Positions 26,641 to 39,748 of a stretch of DNA of 64,000 nt are shown here, piece after piece. This stretch comes from Prunella strophiata (taxonomy: Eukaryota; Chordata; Aves; Passeriformes; Prunellidae). Each line of letters starts with the position of its first letter. Position 1 is the stretch's first letter. The stretch covers positions 27,376,597-27,440,596 of the forward strand of contig JAZBQD010000001.1 of assembly GCA_036583965.1 (NCBI GenBank). Direction: 5' to 3'. The notes beneath the pieces were generated by a model. It was not told where the DNA came from. It saw nothing but the letters and a program-made list of their open reading frames with translations, and did no database searches. The position numbers were made by a program, and so were the translations under genes.

Positions 26641-27957
26641 AAACAACTAGGTGGATGGAAACAGAAAAATGAGAGAAACCATTATGAGATCTAAGGAATG
26701 CATGACGAGCAAGAAGCAAAGGTGAGAGCAATTAACATGTAAATTAAAAATAGAAAATAAACTCCAAAACATATGTCTGAGATTTAGGACATAGAGAAGT
26801 TGGGGATGTGAAAATAGTTTCTTGTCCTGTTTTCTGTATTTAAGATTCATAATTTTTCATCAGATTAAAAAGATGAAAATCTACGTTTAGATAAAAAGGA
26901 TGAAAATTTTTTGTTTCTAGTTTATTCATATGACAAGAAAACAGACTCATGATAAAAGTCTGATTAACCACTTAAATTAAAAGCTATGCAAGCACCACAG
27001 AGCTGAAGTTCCAGAGCAACCACACAGCAGCACTTCCTTCTTATTGTGATTGTGAGTGAGGGTCACACCAAAGACAGATGAAACATTGTCACCTTGTATC
27101 CTCCTGTATTTACAACCATCTCAGAACTCATAAAATTGTTCATGAATATTTTTATTCCTTTCCTTTATTCTCACCTGAAAAATCTCTAAGATGGGATACT
27201 TTATGAATACAGTTTTTATAGGAATTAGAGAAAATTTATTTTTGTCCAAGCTTCCAAAATTTATTGAAGAATGAAACTTAGTGTGCTCATGAGCAAAATA
27301 TATCAAGTCTGGACACAGGCAAGATTTCAAGCCTAAGAATACCTTTTAAAAGGAGTTTGCATTTTGGCACTGGGAATTAAGGGTCTCCTGCTTTTTCCCA
27401 GAAAATCACACATCTGTAGATTCCCATAGTACAGTTTACAGTTAACTTCTAGGGGCCTTCACTAGAGTCAGATCTCTACTGACTTAGAGCTCAAAAACTG
27501 ACAAAGAAATAAACATAATCCTGCTTGAGGAACATGAACAGAGGTGATGGAAGACATGTTGTGAATGTGTGTTACAGAGGCTGGTTATTTTACTGCTGAA
27601 TACAGAGAAACTAGGTGCATTTTGCAGATTTCTGAGTGCCAGTTTGAAAACTTAATGATGAATGATTCTGTCACTGATATCAACTAACAGACCATACTCT
27701 GGGATGTATAACCCTGCTGACACCACCAAACTGCAGCATTAAGGCAGTAGTGCAGGGAGCAGGAAAAGGGTGTGTGTTAATGAATCCTCCTTTTTGTGCT
27801 TCACATGTTCCCAAACTGAAAATCAATAGTGAACAGCCTGTGAATCAGACTTGAATATAATTTTGTGTGTTAAGGCAGGTGGGCATGTTCCAAGGAAATA
27901 TGATGCTCTGTAAAGGGATAGCTGGGAAAGTTGAAAGATTCCTTGTTGGATATTGGG

Positions 27958-27979
27958 ATTTTTATTTAAATATAAAAAT
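27958..27979. repeat. AT-rich inverted repeat
   Basis: 'atttttat' and 'ataaaaat' are exact complements separated by 6 bases. Such AT-only palindromes are expected by chance in this composition. Confidence 0.75.
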
Positions 27980-30900
27980 GTAGTTTCTGAAGTTTTCAAG
28001 CTATGATTAGAGGACAATGTAGGAGAAATGCAATATGTTATGTTTAGAGCTGAAAGAAATGATGTCTGCATCATAAAGCTTTAATATTCAAAGTTACCCA
28101 GTTACTTTTAAATTAAAAGCCCCTGACTAGTCCTCACTATTGTAACTTTCTATTTTCATACTCTTAAGTTCTCCACAATGTTTTGTCTCATGCTATTATC
28201 TCCAAAGGACTTTGATGAGGTTATTAGAGCAGTGGGTGAACTGGAGTTGTGCAGACATGAACCACTGTAAAGCAGCAGTACAGAACTGTCACTAAGTCAC
28301 AGGAATTTATAGCTCAGGGAGCCATAACTGTGCAAAGAGAAACAATAAAATGCAGTTATGCTCAACCATCTGGGTATATTTTCCTACACAGGCAACTAAA
28401 ATTTTAATAGAAAAGTGTATACAATTAAATTATGTCATTTAGTAGCGTACAAGGCTTGGTTTGATGATTCAGGGAACAGAAAGGTTTTACACAATAACAT
28501 GAATTCCTTTTCTATTCAATGAAAATGCTGTTTTTGTTTTCTCTGCATAGCTGTTGGTAATTTTTGTCTTACAGGATGCTATTTTACTTTTACCAGACTA
28601 GTTATTGAAAGCTTCTTTTAAGACAAGAAAAAACATCCCTGTCCTGTTGTGTGTCAAAACAATAACAATGTGAACATTGATTCCTGCTTCTTTGATTCCT
28701 GTCATTTGCTGGTGCAAACAATTTTAATTTCTTGCTATGTTTTCCCTTCCACACATTATTGCAACTGTCTTCTTATGCCCTTTTACTCCAAGCCAGGTCA
28801 GAAAGAAGAAGTAATGGAGCTTTTTAAAGGAAATGCTTGTGACCTACAAGATTTACAGGGCAGCAGCTAGTAACAAAATAGACATATTTCTGCCATGGTT
28901 AGAGACCAATGAGCAGAAAAACCTGATGGGATAGACTTCTCTTACACTGTATCTGTGGTACAGCTTCAAATCTGACAGAAGCTCTTTTTCCAAATACTGG
29001 AAGCTCCTTTTGAAGATTGGGAATAGAAATACTTAGGTGGTTGGCAGAAGGGGAGAAAAGCAAAACTAGTAATTTGAGAAGATTTTGCTTAAATTGCACA
29101 CTTATTTGGACTGAAGCACAGGCATTCAGCACCTGGAGATCACTAAACTCTGTAAATGATTTTAAGACCAGGACACTATATGAGCTAAGCAGGGAATCAT
29201 GCAGGAATCTCAAAAGTTAGTGGCCTTATCATTTGAATTGAGATGCCAAAGATATGGAAAAAATGAAAAATTCTGGGTGACCATAACTAATTTGAGTGTT
29301 CCTATTGTCTGGTTACAAAACCAGCACTTCCTTTTGAGACTAAATATGGGCAAACTTATCATTTGGTTCTCCACCCCCTCTCAGGGTCCCTCTCCTCTTT
29401 AATGGTAGAGCAGGAAAATTATGTGTTATTTATTTCTGCAATGAACTTATGAGCTTGGTAACTTGCTTTTCACTAACAGGGGATTATAAAAATATGTAGA
29501 TTTAAGACTGTTGTTTAGGAAAACAGAATTTACATAAAGACTCATATCAAATGTTGAAAGTTCTGGAGTATGTAATTCCCTGGTGGTGGTTAAAGTCAAG
29601 TGTTCAGGGTTTTAACCTGATTAGTGAACTCAGAACTCATGCTAGAAAAGCATTTTCTTCTAAAAGGTAATTTCTTACAATATCATATTCCCAACACTTC
29701 TCCCCCACCCCAAAAAAATCAAATCTGTTGCTGTAGCTCAGTACTTTTTGTACAGTAACTACAGTCATAGCTTAAGTTCTGCAGCTGTACTTGAATGCAT
29801 GAACAGCTTCAAATTTGTTTAGCAGCCCATTCAACCTTTAAGAATGCAAAAAGCTTTTTCTGTTTCTCTCATACCTTCTAACTAGCACACCATAAATATC
29901 TCATCTTACCAACAGCATCATCACAAGATAAAAATGGTAAAACATTTTATATTATTTACATTAATTTCAAGCAAATTCTCAAGTTTCCATGGCAAAACAC
30001 ATTCATCTGGTATTTTTCAGAGTATTTATTAATTTATTCAAAATCCCTATCAGAAATTCTATGCACATAAGCACAGAAAATTCAAACAGCTCTAAATGCA
30101 CTAAATTCTCATAAATACAATCTTATATCACTTCCATCTTGACACACTCCTATGCAAAAGTCATGGATAATTATCTCAACAGAAGAGCTTAAAAAGTGAA
30201 TGACCCACTCCTTGTTCTAAGAAACCAAATTAACAGATTTGAATAATGTGGGTATAACAGACACCAAACAAGCTCATTATTCAACATTCTCCTGGAAAAA
30301 AAAAAAAAAATCTCATTTGTATTCCCAGTGTGGCTTTAGATTTTGGTCTACAAAGTTGTTTGGGGCAGGAAATTTCAGGTGTTATAGAGTTCCCCATGGC
30401 ATGGGGCTGCAGCCAGTGGGACTGCAGAGCTCCTGCTGGATCCCTGTCACCATCAGCAGTGGAATTGAAGTGTGCCATACTGGGGAGCACCAAATGACAG
30501 CTCACCACTGGTGACACCAGCCAGCTCTGTCACAAGAAAGAACTAATTATTTGTTTGGAACAGATTATGCTGCTTTGTTGAAATCCTCTTCAAGGTGGGG
30601 GAATAAGGAGAAGGCCACCCTGTTCTTTGAGTGCAGCAGTGCTAAAGCAGATGGGACTATACATATGGATGAAATAATTAAGATTCAATGTGTAAATGCA
30701 CTACACATTCTGCCCTCCCTGCAATTAAGAGATTTTACTTTAGGCTACGGAAGCATACTCCTACAAAGCCCAACCCAAAATAACTACAAAGAACTTTCTA
30801 TATGTTAAGCTAAAAAAACATTCTAAAGAGGAAAGTAAGGCATGATATGCCAGAACTGTTTTGCAGCACAGTAATAGCAGAAACATAAAGGTGTTACTCC

Positions 30901-33830
30901 AAAACTGGATTTATGAATTAGTTTCACTCATGTTTATATATTGAACTTTATGTTTTGTAAGACTCTACCTTCAATAAAAGAAAACATTTTAATTTTTCTT
31001 TAAGGAAAACTATCTCATAGGAATAGGAATATTCAACTGAAACTGAAGTAATAGAAATTAGAACACCAGCTGGGCTACACCACATTTTCTGGAGGAAAAG
31101 CATAATAGTGATCTTTAGTATTTTCAGCTATGCTAATGACACTGAAGGGTTTGCTGACAAATGTTAGAGACTGAATTTAACCTTTAACCCAAGTGTAGAC
31201 ATTAAATCATATTCTGAAAACTTTCCTAGAACAACACTCTGCACCCAAATTATTCAGTAGCTATTCTAGATGATCTTCAATTTGAATACCTTTATAATAA
31301 AGGCTAATCATATTTTATCTGCTACTTTACCTGAGTTGAGATTTCTAATCAGTTGTATTAGTTTGCCAGTAAACGTAATATTTTCTCTCAACTACAGATT
31401 TGGGATTGATATAATTATTTAAAGTATTTTTGACCACATAGTCCCTTGAAACCTTTCAAAACCAGGATGAAAACCTCTTTTTCATCACCCGTGAGAGTGC
31501 TAAATGACCAATACACGTTGTTAAGGTTCTCAATCCATGATGGAACCTCATGCAAAATTTGGATTTCCTGCAGTCATAAAACCAAATGAAAACAGACAGA
31601 GGACACATTCTTGAAAAGTCAAGTGCACTTTTGTAGAGATTTTTCAATCCAATATTGAATCTTTATAACTGACTGTGGTTTTGGACAAAAATATCATTAA
31701 ATATGCAGTTTTATAAGCTTAAAATGTATCCTGTTCTATGAGAGTAGTTAATTACTTTAAATATAAGTATTTGTTTTAACAATAACAGGAAAACATCTGC
31801 TTTCACCTAGCACCAAATCAACAAGTAGCACCTTAAGAACTGATGCACCACTAGCTCTGATTCTGGTCAGAAGGAGGGATTCAATGTACCTGTTAAATGC
31901 AAATGAGATGTAAGTTTCTGAAGCTCAGCCTTATTCTAAAAGTGTTCCTTCTGCTCCTAATCAGTCTGAAATTACAACTCTACTTACAGGAAATTACATC
32001 CATCATTTCACGTTAATATACATTAAATGAATGATAGAGATTTAATCCAAATGAGATGTCTGAGATTCTGTTCCTGCTTCTCCTTCTGGATAACATATAT
32101 TTGATTTGACTATGCATTTAAAAGCTGAGCTCTCGTCTGTCACTCATCCTGACAGCCCTTCACTGATACTCCCTGTTCTGAGATTAACAAAAGCTCTGAA
32201 GGCTCTTTAACCCCAGAGTGAAGAGAGAACGATGGAAATGGACTCAGCCAGCTGCCACCAGAAAATTCTTGGATGTCCTTGCTAAAATGGGAACCAGAGA
32301 TTCTCACATGAAGCACTCCAGGAAAGGTAGCTGTCTTTGAATGACTTTCAAAATCAGATCAGCAATTTCCAATGTCAGAGTCTGTTGCAAAGGTATTAGC
32401 AGCTATATTCTCTGTTGAGGTACATATGAATGAAGTGTTGTATTTCTAAGAACACACCTTCATATAATCAGAGAGGTTAAACTCTAATCAAATGAGAAGA
32501 TAGAAAATATGTTTAGAAAGATGATGAATTCAAAATCTGATCTGTCTTTCACACCACTCAAAACACAGTAAACTCATGGCAGTCACATCTTTTCTCCCTC
32601 TGTGGTCCAACAGTTGCACATGCTGAAAGATGAAGAAGGTGACAATCAGAGCCAGAGTATTTTATGGCCCTGTAATATCTGCAAACCTCTGGTTTGCAGG
32701 TGGGGCCAGTTCATACATAGCTAACTGCTTCACTGGGAAATCTTGGAGATATCTTGCCTGGATTACTGTATATTATGGAAATTTGGACACTATTTTAGAA
32801 TGTGAGAGAACCAGAAAGTCTCATGAAGGAAATCAAAGAGTTTGGCCTCATAGCAAATGAAAATATTCCAACCACTAACATATCTAAACTTCATCCTATC
32901 CTAAAATATCTGGTTCTTTTTTTGGAAGGAAAGACTTTCTTCCCCTGAATATTCTGTTCTATAAGAAGGTTCAGGGCTTTGAGTCAAGTCATATGAGCTC
33001 ATGACTTCTTTGGAAAAAGAGTATAATACTAAACTTTTGGGTTGTGCACTGTGTAAATTCCCTGTGTAAATACATTTCTCTGTATATTTTTAAAGACCTA
33101 GAACATACAGCTCTAACAGGGACAGCTCTGGTCTTACAAGCCTCCATTTGGAATCTTATCTACCATGATCATTAAGCTGGGCTCTTCTTTTAGAAGACAA
33201 CCCTTCTTTTCACATATTGTATAAATGCTAATAAAAACTACTTTTTAAAATAGATACTAAAATGACTGCCTTTAAGAGTTGCCCAAAGTGGTTTAATTAA
33301 AGATTTTTCAAGTGAATAATGCTTTTAAGCCAGACAGAAGAGGACCATTAAGCAATATCCATTTAATAGCTCCAGGGTTCACTCTCTTTTCAGTTGATAC
33401 ACAGAGGAGACCTAAGTTGAAAATCTTTTTCAATCAATTATATTCAGGTATATGGAAGTATTTAGAAAGTTTTGATTTCACTTTGTCATGGAAGGAAAAA
33501 GACCAGAAAGCTCAATGCTGCCAGAAAAAACCTGATTTTGAACCATCTTCTCCAGTAACTAATCAACACAGTGCTTTAATCTTCAAGATTACTTTTGAAG
33601 AGGATGCCAAACAGATGCTGAGGGGATCAGCTTTTAATGACAATGCCATTATATGTGAAGTTGTACCATATTTTCATCTGTTTGTTGTGTGCTGACTGCC
33701 TTAAGGAAGTGTGGGAGGAGCATGTGATGTAAGAATTATCATAATGTTAAATATAAAATGGATATTTTTCAAAGTCTCAAATGGGAGGCAGAGTTAAAAT
33801 TCCTTTCAAACTCTCACCAGTAAGACTTCC

Positions 33831-33863
33831 TGGGAATTTTATATATTTAAAAAAAAATTCCCA
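33831..33863. repeat. inverted repeat with 10-bp perfect arms
   Basis: 'tgggaatttt' (33831-33840) pairs exactly with 'aaaattccca' (33854-33863) across a 13-nt AT loop. Each arm contains four G/C bases at its outer end. Confidence 0.85.
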
Positions 33864-35127
33864 AGGGCATTCTGCTGACTTTGCTGTATTTGTTTTTGCT
33901 TGTATACCTACTTACCATATGAAGAGAGGGAAGAAGAAATTAACATCAAGGGTGCATGAAGAAACTTACTCAACATGGAAATTTGAAATGTGCTGTGGCC
34001 CACCTGACAACATTGCACAGGACAGAACCTGTATCAGAGCCAGGGTCTGTCACACCAGACACCTCCAAGTGGATGCTGCAGTTTGAGTGATACTTTGTGT
34101 GTGCAAGAAGGAGTAATGCAAACCCAAGAAATTAAGAAAATAGGGGAAGAAATATGTCACATAAGTGGTTCCCAGTCTCCCATGAAGATTCACTCATAAA
34201 AATGTTGCAACTATTTAACATAATTGAGCATAAAGCCCTTTATGCTTTGATTGCATACAAAATTTGGTTACAGAAATTCAGCAGGTTTGTAGAGCAGCAA
34301 CCACATTCAGCTACTCAGAAAAATGAGGTATTAGAACTAATGTAAAGTTACCTGCTTCATGGGAACAGTTTGTATAAAAACATTACAAATATGTGGGAGA
34401 GCACGGATGTGAAAATAATAAATCAGATTTTGAAGGTTAATGTGTCCTTTAAATAAATAGCAGAATTTGGGTGATCCCTTCTGTTCTGGTTTGCACTGGT
34501 AGTGATATCTCACAGTTATGATGATAGATAAGCATGCTAAGGGAGCAATCATCCATGTAAATTTGTCTGACATCAACAGGAATCAAGAAGAGGGAGGCAA
34601 AGCAAGCTTCTGCTTTCAGTAGAGAATAAATATGGTGTCAGAGTGGAGCATTTGCCAATACCCAGGCACAAAGAATTTAAAAACTCAAAGCACTAAATGC
34701 AGCAGTCCTTCATCACACAGAAATCCTGCTGAGGACAATGCAAGTCTAGTTTGATGAAAGACTGAAAAATCCATCCCAAAAACATGATAAAAAACCAGTG
34801 GTTATTTCTGCTTATTTCATACCTGTCACACTTAAACAGAAATGGGTGAATTTCAAGCACAGCAGGAGAGCAATAGAAAAACCATGGCTTAAGCAAATTG
34901 CTAAACAATTTGCCTACAAGTCTCACCTATAAACTTCTGCTAGACCAACAAATAGAGCAATACTGGAGAAGAATTCTTAAAAGCCAACAGAACCTAGGTA
35001 AGTTCATAAACCTTTAAGTCAGGATATAAGACAACAAGTTTATTGGCTCCACTAATTCTTGGACTCCCTTAAATAGCTCTCTCCAGCTTGAGTCACTAAG
35101 AGAGCTGGAAGTTCTGCTGCCCGTAAT

Positions 35128-35195
35128 ACAAGTAATACAGTATTAATGATGCAAGCAATACCATAAATATTATTTGCATTAATAATGCAGGTAAC
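35128..35195. promoter_or_regulatory. possible POU/homeodomain motif cluster
   Basis: A perfect octamer core 'atttgcat' lies in 'tatttgcattaat' (35171-35183). It is partly complementary to 'attaatgatgcaa' at 35142-35154 (10 paired bases with one bulge). Nearby are repeated 'taatac' and 'atgca' elements. The motifs are directly visible; regulatory function is inference. Confidence 0.22.
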
Positions 35196-35468
35196 AGGCT
35201 AAGTATTGTCTCTCTGATTTACAATGCAAGCACTACTTGAGAATCTTCAGTTCAGTGTTAAGATGATGACAACTGGTTTTTTACTGATTCTTTCATTCTA
35301 AACTAGAAGTATCAAGATCTATTTCCTGAAATTAATCTGCTTTTAGAAATGCCATGAAATTAACAGATTTAGGGCTAGTTATTTTCCTGACTTTGTTTTC
35401 TGGGGCCAAACCATAAACATTTTTAGGCTTAAGATGAGGAGGTTTTGTGTTTTGGTTTTTTGAATAAA

Positions 35469-35504
35469 AACTCCTTAAAGTAATAAAGTAACTCCTTAAA
35501 GTAA
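35469..35504. repeat. 21-bp-period duplication
   Basis: 'aactccttaaagtaa' occurs at 35469-35483 and again at 35490-35504. The 6 bases between the copies (ataaag on the + strand) complete the period. Confidence 0.9.
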
Positions 35505-38500
35505 AATTATTGAGTTAAGTAATCTACATACAAATCTAGAATTTCAATAAGAATTCATGTACTACTTTATAGTCACCTATAAACATTACATCTTAATACC
35601 TCAAACAAGATTAATACACATTTTGTTAAACTACTATTTGAAACAGAAAAACAACATTTTCAATTTCAGATGGAAAACTGCAGTGATGGGAATCAAATGA
35701 CTTGTCCATGACTGCAGAGAAAGCCCTGATTCCTACTCTAGTGCCTTCACAGCAGCATCCTAATTCCTTCCAACTAAAAAGAAAGGAAATTTCCATGTCC
35801 ATGTATGTGAACACAAATGTACTTGTGCAGTGGGTGCAAAGCTGGAAATTTTGTTGATATTTTTGTACCCAAAAGCATGATGTTACATATCACATCAAAA
35901 GAGATGCTCTTTTTTCAGATCTAGTGACAGTAACAAATATCAATAATTTCAGTGGCATGCTTTGAAATAATTACACATGGATATCACAATAATTCCAAAA
36001 AAGGCAAAAGTTTCTCTATCAGAAAAGCACATTTAATGTTATGCAAATCCTACCACTACTGTTTTTCTTTACAGCACAAACCTTGCTCCAAACCAGGGAA
36101 AGCAGGGGCTAAGGCCAAGTCAGGATGCATGTGCTCCAAATATGTTCCTCTAGCTAGAACATAAAAGCTTCTTATGACTAGATTACATAATGCTTCATCA
36201 TAAATCCTCATAAACACTTCAGGCCACCTTTTCTTCAATTGGGTTTATGCCACTGGCTTGACAATTACTGCTTCTGCTCTTTTGCACAATATGAACAAAC
36301 CACAAGGTCAAAGCTGTCTCCTGAATAACTACATAAATTACTTTCTACATGCCAAAGGTGGTTATCTGAGTGATCTTGAAATCTATAAAGAAGACCAAAA
36401 AACCCTCTTAGGACACTTAGGGATACAAATTTCACCATATTGTGCAAATATTTCCATCCCAGAACCTCTTCATTTTGCCACTAACTTGGTTCCAAGCAGA
36501 AGTGAGGAGAATTCATGTTGGATGTGACCTCAGTAGCTCCTGGAGTGTTTGTTCCTGCTGAGAGCAGGGTCAGCTGTGAGGAGCTCAGCAGCTCCAAGGT
36601 GCCAAAGCCTCCTCTTGTTTCACAGTTAACATGAGCAGACAAAACAGCTGGAAACCTCACAGGTGAACTTGATTCCTTTTCTACCATCAGCACCACATCT
36701 TTTTGCAGACATCTGCAATCATACATCATGGACCTTTCAGTTCAAACTTTGAATAAAATTAGGGTAAGTATGGATGGAACAAAAAGATTTTAAAGCTAGT
36801 TTCTTCTGACTTTCAATTTTATACATTTGTTCACCTTTGACAGCAGATCATATGTTTGTTTTTTTTTATTCTGCACCAGAAATGCAAATAGACAATGAAG
36901 TATAGACAAGGTTCCAACCATTCATATGCTAGTTAAATTCCAAATAAATCCTGATATTTCCAAAAGGGTGGTTCTGAGTGTGGATACTGTAAACATATTG
37001 GAAAAAAACGTAATTACTGTGAAGTAATTTAAAATATTATTATAAACCTATAAGTGCTATTTTGAGAAATACTTCCTTTTAGATTAATGGTGCATTTGTA
37101 TAATATCTGGAATTCATGAATCATATATAATAACGGGAAAGGATTATTTGACTTCTCTGATATGTATTTCTGTTTAGTCAGCAAGAAATGATTCAGATGT
37201 TAAATGATGAATGATTGCTCTATCTGCAGTCCCATGTTCTTTTACAGACTCCTTCAGCAGCTAATATTTCTGAAATTCCTAAAACACTTCTAAGACAGTT
37301 TTTTATTGCTGGTAGGTGTTGTAGCTGTATTTTCCACATGGAATCATCTTTCATTTGATAGCATTTTTTTTTTTTCAACCCAGTTTGAGTGGAGGTAAGA
37401 AGCATGCTTTCTATACAGCACTGTGGTCAGAAAGACAACCATACTTATATGTTTAAAATTCTCTGTAAAACTGTCATGTAGCTTTATTAACTGTCCTGCT
37501 AGAGTCACAATAGACAATACCTTGATATAGCTTAAGCAGACTGGGAGGATTAGCTAAGTCTGACCTCCAAGGAGCAGTTAACTGCTGCAATTAAGCAAAA
37601 TTATATTTTAGCCTCCCCAGGAAAGACCAGCACCACCTGCAGTGACTCATGTTTAAGATACTAAACATGGAATACATCTCAGTGCTGGGCTTCTCTACAT
37701 CAGATTGGTGACTTAACTCTGAAATTGTTCAAGTTAACTACAGATTTTTTTAATATTTACCAACAGTGATACTTTGCCAAAGTGACCAAGTCAAACCTGG
37801 TCACACTTCAAAAGAACATTCTGTATTGAAAGTTACTGACTGATAACTACTGTGAAGCACTGTTTTAATTTGATAGCATAACATGCTGAAAAATGGTGGC
37901 CCTCACTCAGGAAAAAAAAATAGTTTAAAGGTTAAGAGCTCTCATCCTCCTCCTATATTGTAGGAAAATGATGACCATATAATTTTTACCCAAAGTGAAA
38001 AAATAACATTGGGAATTCCAAATCACAAGAATGTTGCATGACTTTTTTCAAATAAAAACTGCTCCACATTTCAGTATGGAATTGCTTCTGCTGGCTAAGC
38101 AGTTGGTGTTGGAGAGCAGGCACAGCTCCTACCTTTTAATTCACCACTATTCATACCTAAAAGATGATGCATGGACATCCATAGCACTGACAGGATTTGA
38201 ACTATGGGAAACTTTAGCCAGTTATTTTGACATTAATCAGCTAAATCTGGCTTTGAACATTCCTTAAAGGAGCACAGTAGCAGTGGAATGAGGGCTGGAA
38301 TGGGTCTGACCTAAACAGAGGCCACTGGCATGGAGGGCATTTGTCACTGTCACTGCCATGTGATTGTGCTTCCTGTGATTTGCTCTGGAGCAGTTGTTTT
38401 CCTCTCTAGAAAAAGATGCCCCATACACAGAGAATCTACATACCTTTGTAAAACACCAAATAGGACTTCTCATTGCAACTCCTGTGCAAAGCAGCTCTGA

Positions 38501-39621
38501 ATTTTATTTACATGCATTACTGCCTGCAGGCACCACAGGACCCCAAGACAGTAATAAGATACACAGAGGATAGAGGAAAGTCCATATTCTGTTTATAATC
38601 CATCTTAAAAGGAGTTAAAGTGAGATGAAGCTAGAAGAATCAGAATCAGCTGACACTTTTTTAATACATGGATGACATGGTTACCTCTAAAGAGTGGTGT
38701 GATAAGTCTGGTATCCATTATATAAGAGTAGAGATTTGAATTTTTGAGGAGATTTGAATATCAGCTTAAGAAAAAAAAAAAACCCAAATGAACAAACAAA
38801 TTCCCAGACTTTATGCAAATTAAACAGATTTCATATGTTATAATAACTTAGCAAAGTATTCCATGTACCAAGCAGCTGGTTTATGGGACTAATGCACAGA
38901 GAATTATACAGGCAAGTGGAACACAGCACACAGCTAAATGATAACAGTAAACTAGAAAAAAATCAGTATTGCAATAGCAAAAATAATTATCTATTCACTG
39001 CACAGAAAAACTGCTATTAGTCCACTGAATGTATTTTACCTCATAGTTCCCTAAGACAAAAGAGAATCACAAAACTTACTGCATTTGCTTCAGTCATACT
39101 TCTAATTTGGCATACAAGCAGCTGAAATGTATCTAAAATTTATTCAATCTGTTTAAACTGCAGAGAAAATCATTCCATCGTGCTAAGAACTAACAAACTA
39201 CAAAGGAAAAAGATGCACAGTAATGACAGAAAGTGACCATATTACTCTTTGTAATAATGCTTTGTGCTGAGTGTTCATTTGTTTGGACTTAAGTCAAATT
39301 GGAAGGCATCTTTATATATAAATTTTATACTTCCCAGAACATCTTCAGATAGCTTTATATTGATTTAAAGTATAATAAGTTTCCTTTTAGAATGCTGAAT
39401 TTAAAAACTCTGAAAATACTTTTGGTTTTGGAACTATGTTCCTATCTTGTCTTCAATTTATCTTCCAGTACAAAACACACCTGAAGCTTGAATAAATTAG
39501 GCATTAGTTCCCTAGTTATAATGTTCAAAACTGACAGTTTTGGTTATGCTTGCACACTCACCCTGCTGTTGGACAACAGGGATTCTCTGTTCCTATCTAG
39601 TTAGACCTGAGATTGCCCCTT

Positions 39622-39748
39622 AGAATCACAAAATCATTTAAGTTTGAAAAGAGTTCTAAGACTGTCGAGTCCAAAACTTCCAAGTCTACCACTAACCCAT
39701 GCCCTAAGTGACACAGCTACCAGTCTTTTAAACACCTCCAGGGGTGTT
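39622..39748 (-). mobile_element. CR1 LINE 3' end, antisense
   Basis: Read on the + strand this is the reverse complement of a CR1 3' terminus. The 'gaatcacaaaatcat' tail comes first, then 'ctaagactgtcgagtcc', the 'ccaagtctaccactaaccca' block and 'taaacacctccagggg'. All four occur in the family order. Only about 127 bp remain, several positions have drifted, and no coding part is present. It is a relic insertion lying opposite in orientation to the larger CR1 at 7240. Confidence 0.85.

Larger units (their letters stand above)
25130..39621. other. gene-free AT-rich sequence
   Basis: About 14.5 kb without a recognisable gene. Within it lie an imperfect tandem repeat at 26606-26640, an AT palindrome at 27958-27979, an A15 run at 30296-30310 and a 7-bp dyad 'cctttat-a-ataaagg' near 31290. 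There are also a GC-richer patch at 30360-30530, a hairpin at 33831-33863, a POU-like cluster at 35128-35195 and a 21-bp-period duplication at 35469-35504. Two weak exon candidates (33394-33447 and 36075-36164) are discussed as findings. Confidence 0.6.

Noticed and set aside
27160..27200. Minus-strand AG|GT juxtaposition (tttttcag|gtgaga read on -)
   Set aside because: The upstream pyrimidine tract is short and interrupted, so it is much weaker than the + strand site at 49009 and compatible with chance.
34981..35005. Consensus donor 'tag|gtaagt' at 34997/34998
   Set aside because: No convincing acceptor lies within exon distance upstream, so an isolated donor-like match is taken as chance.
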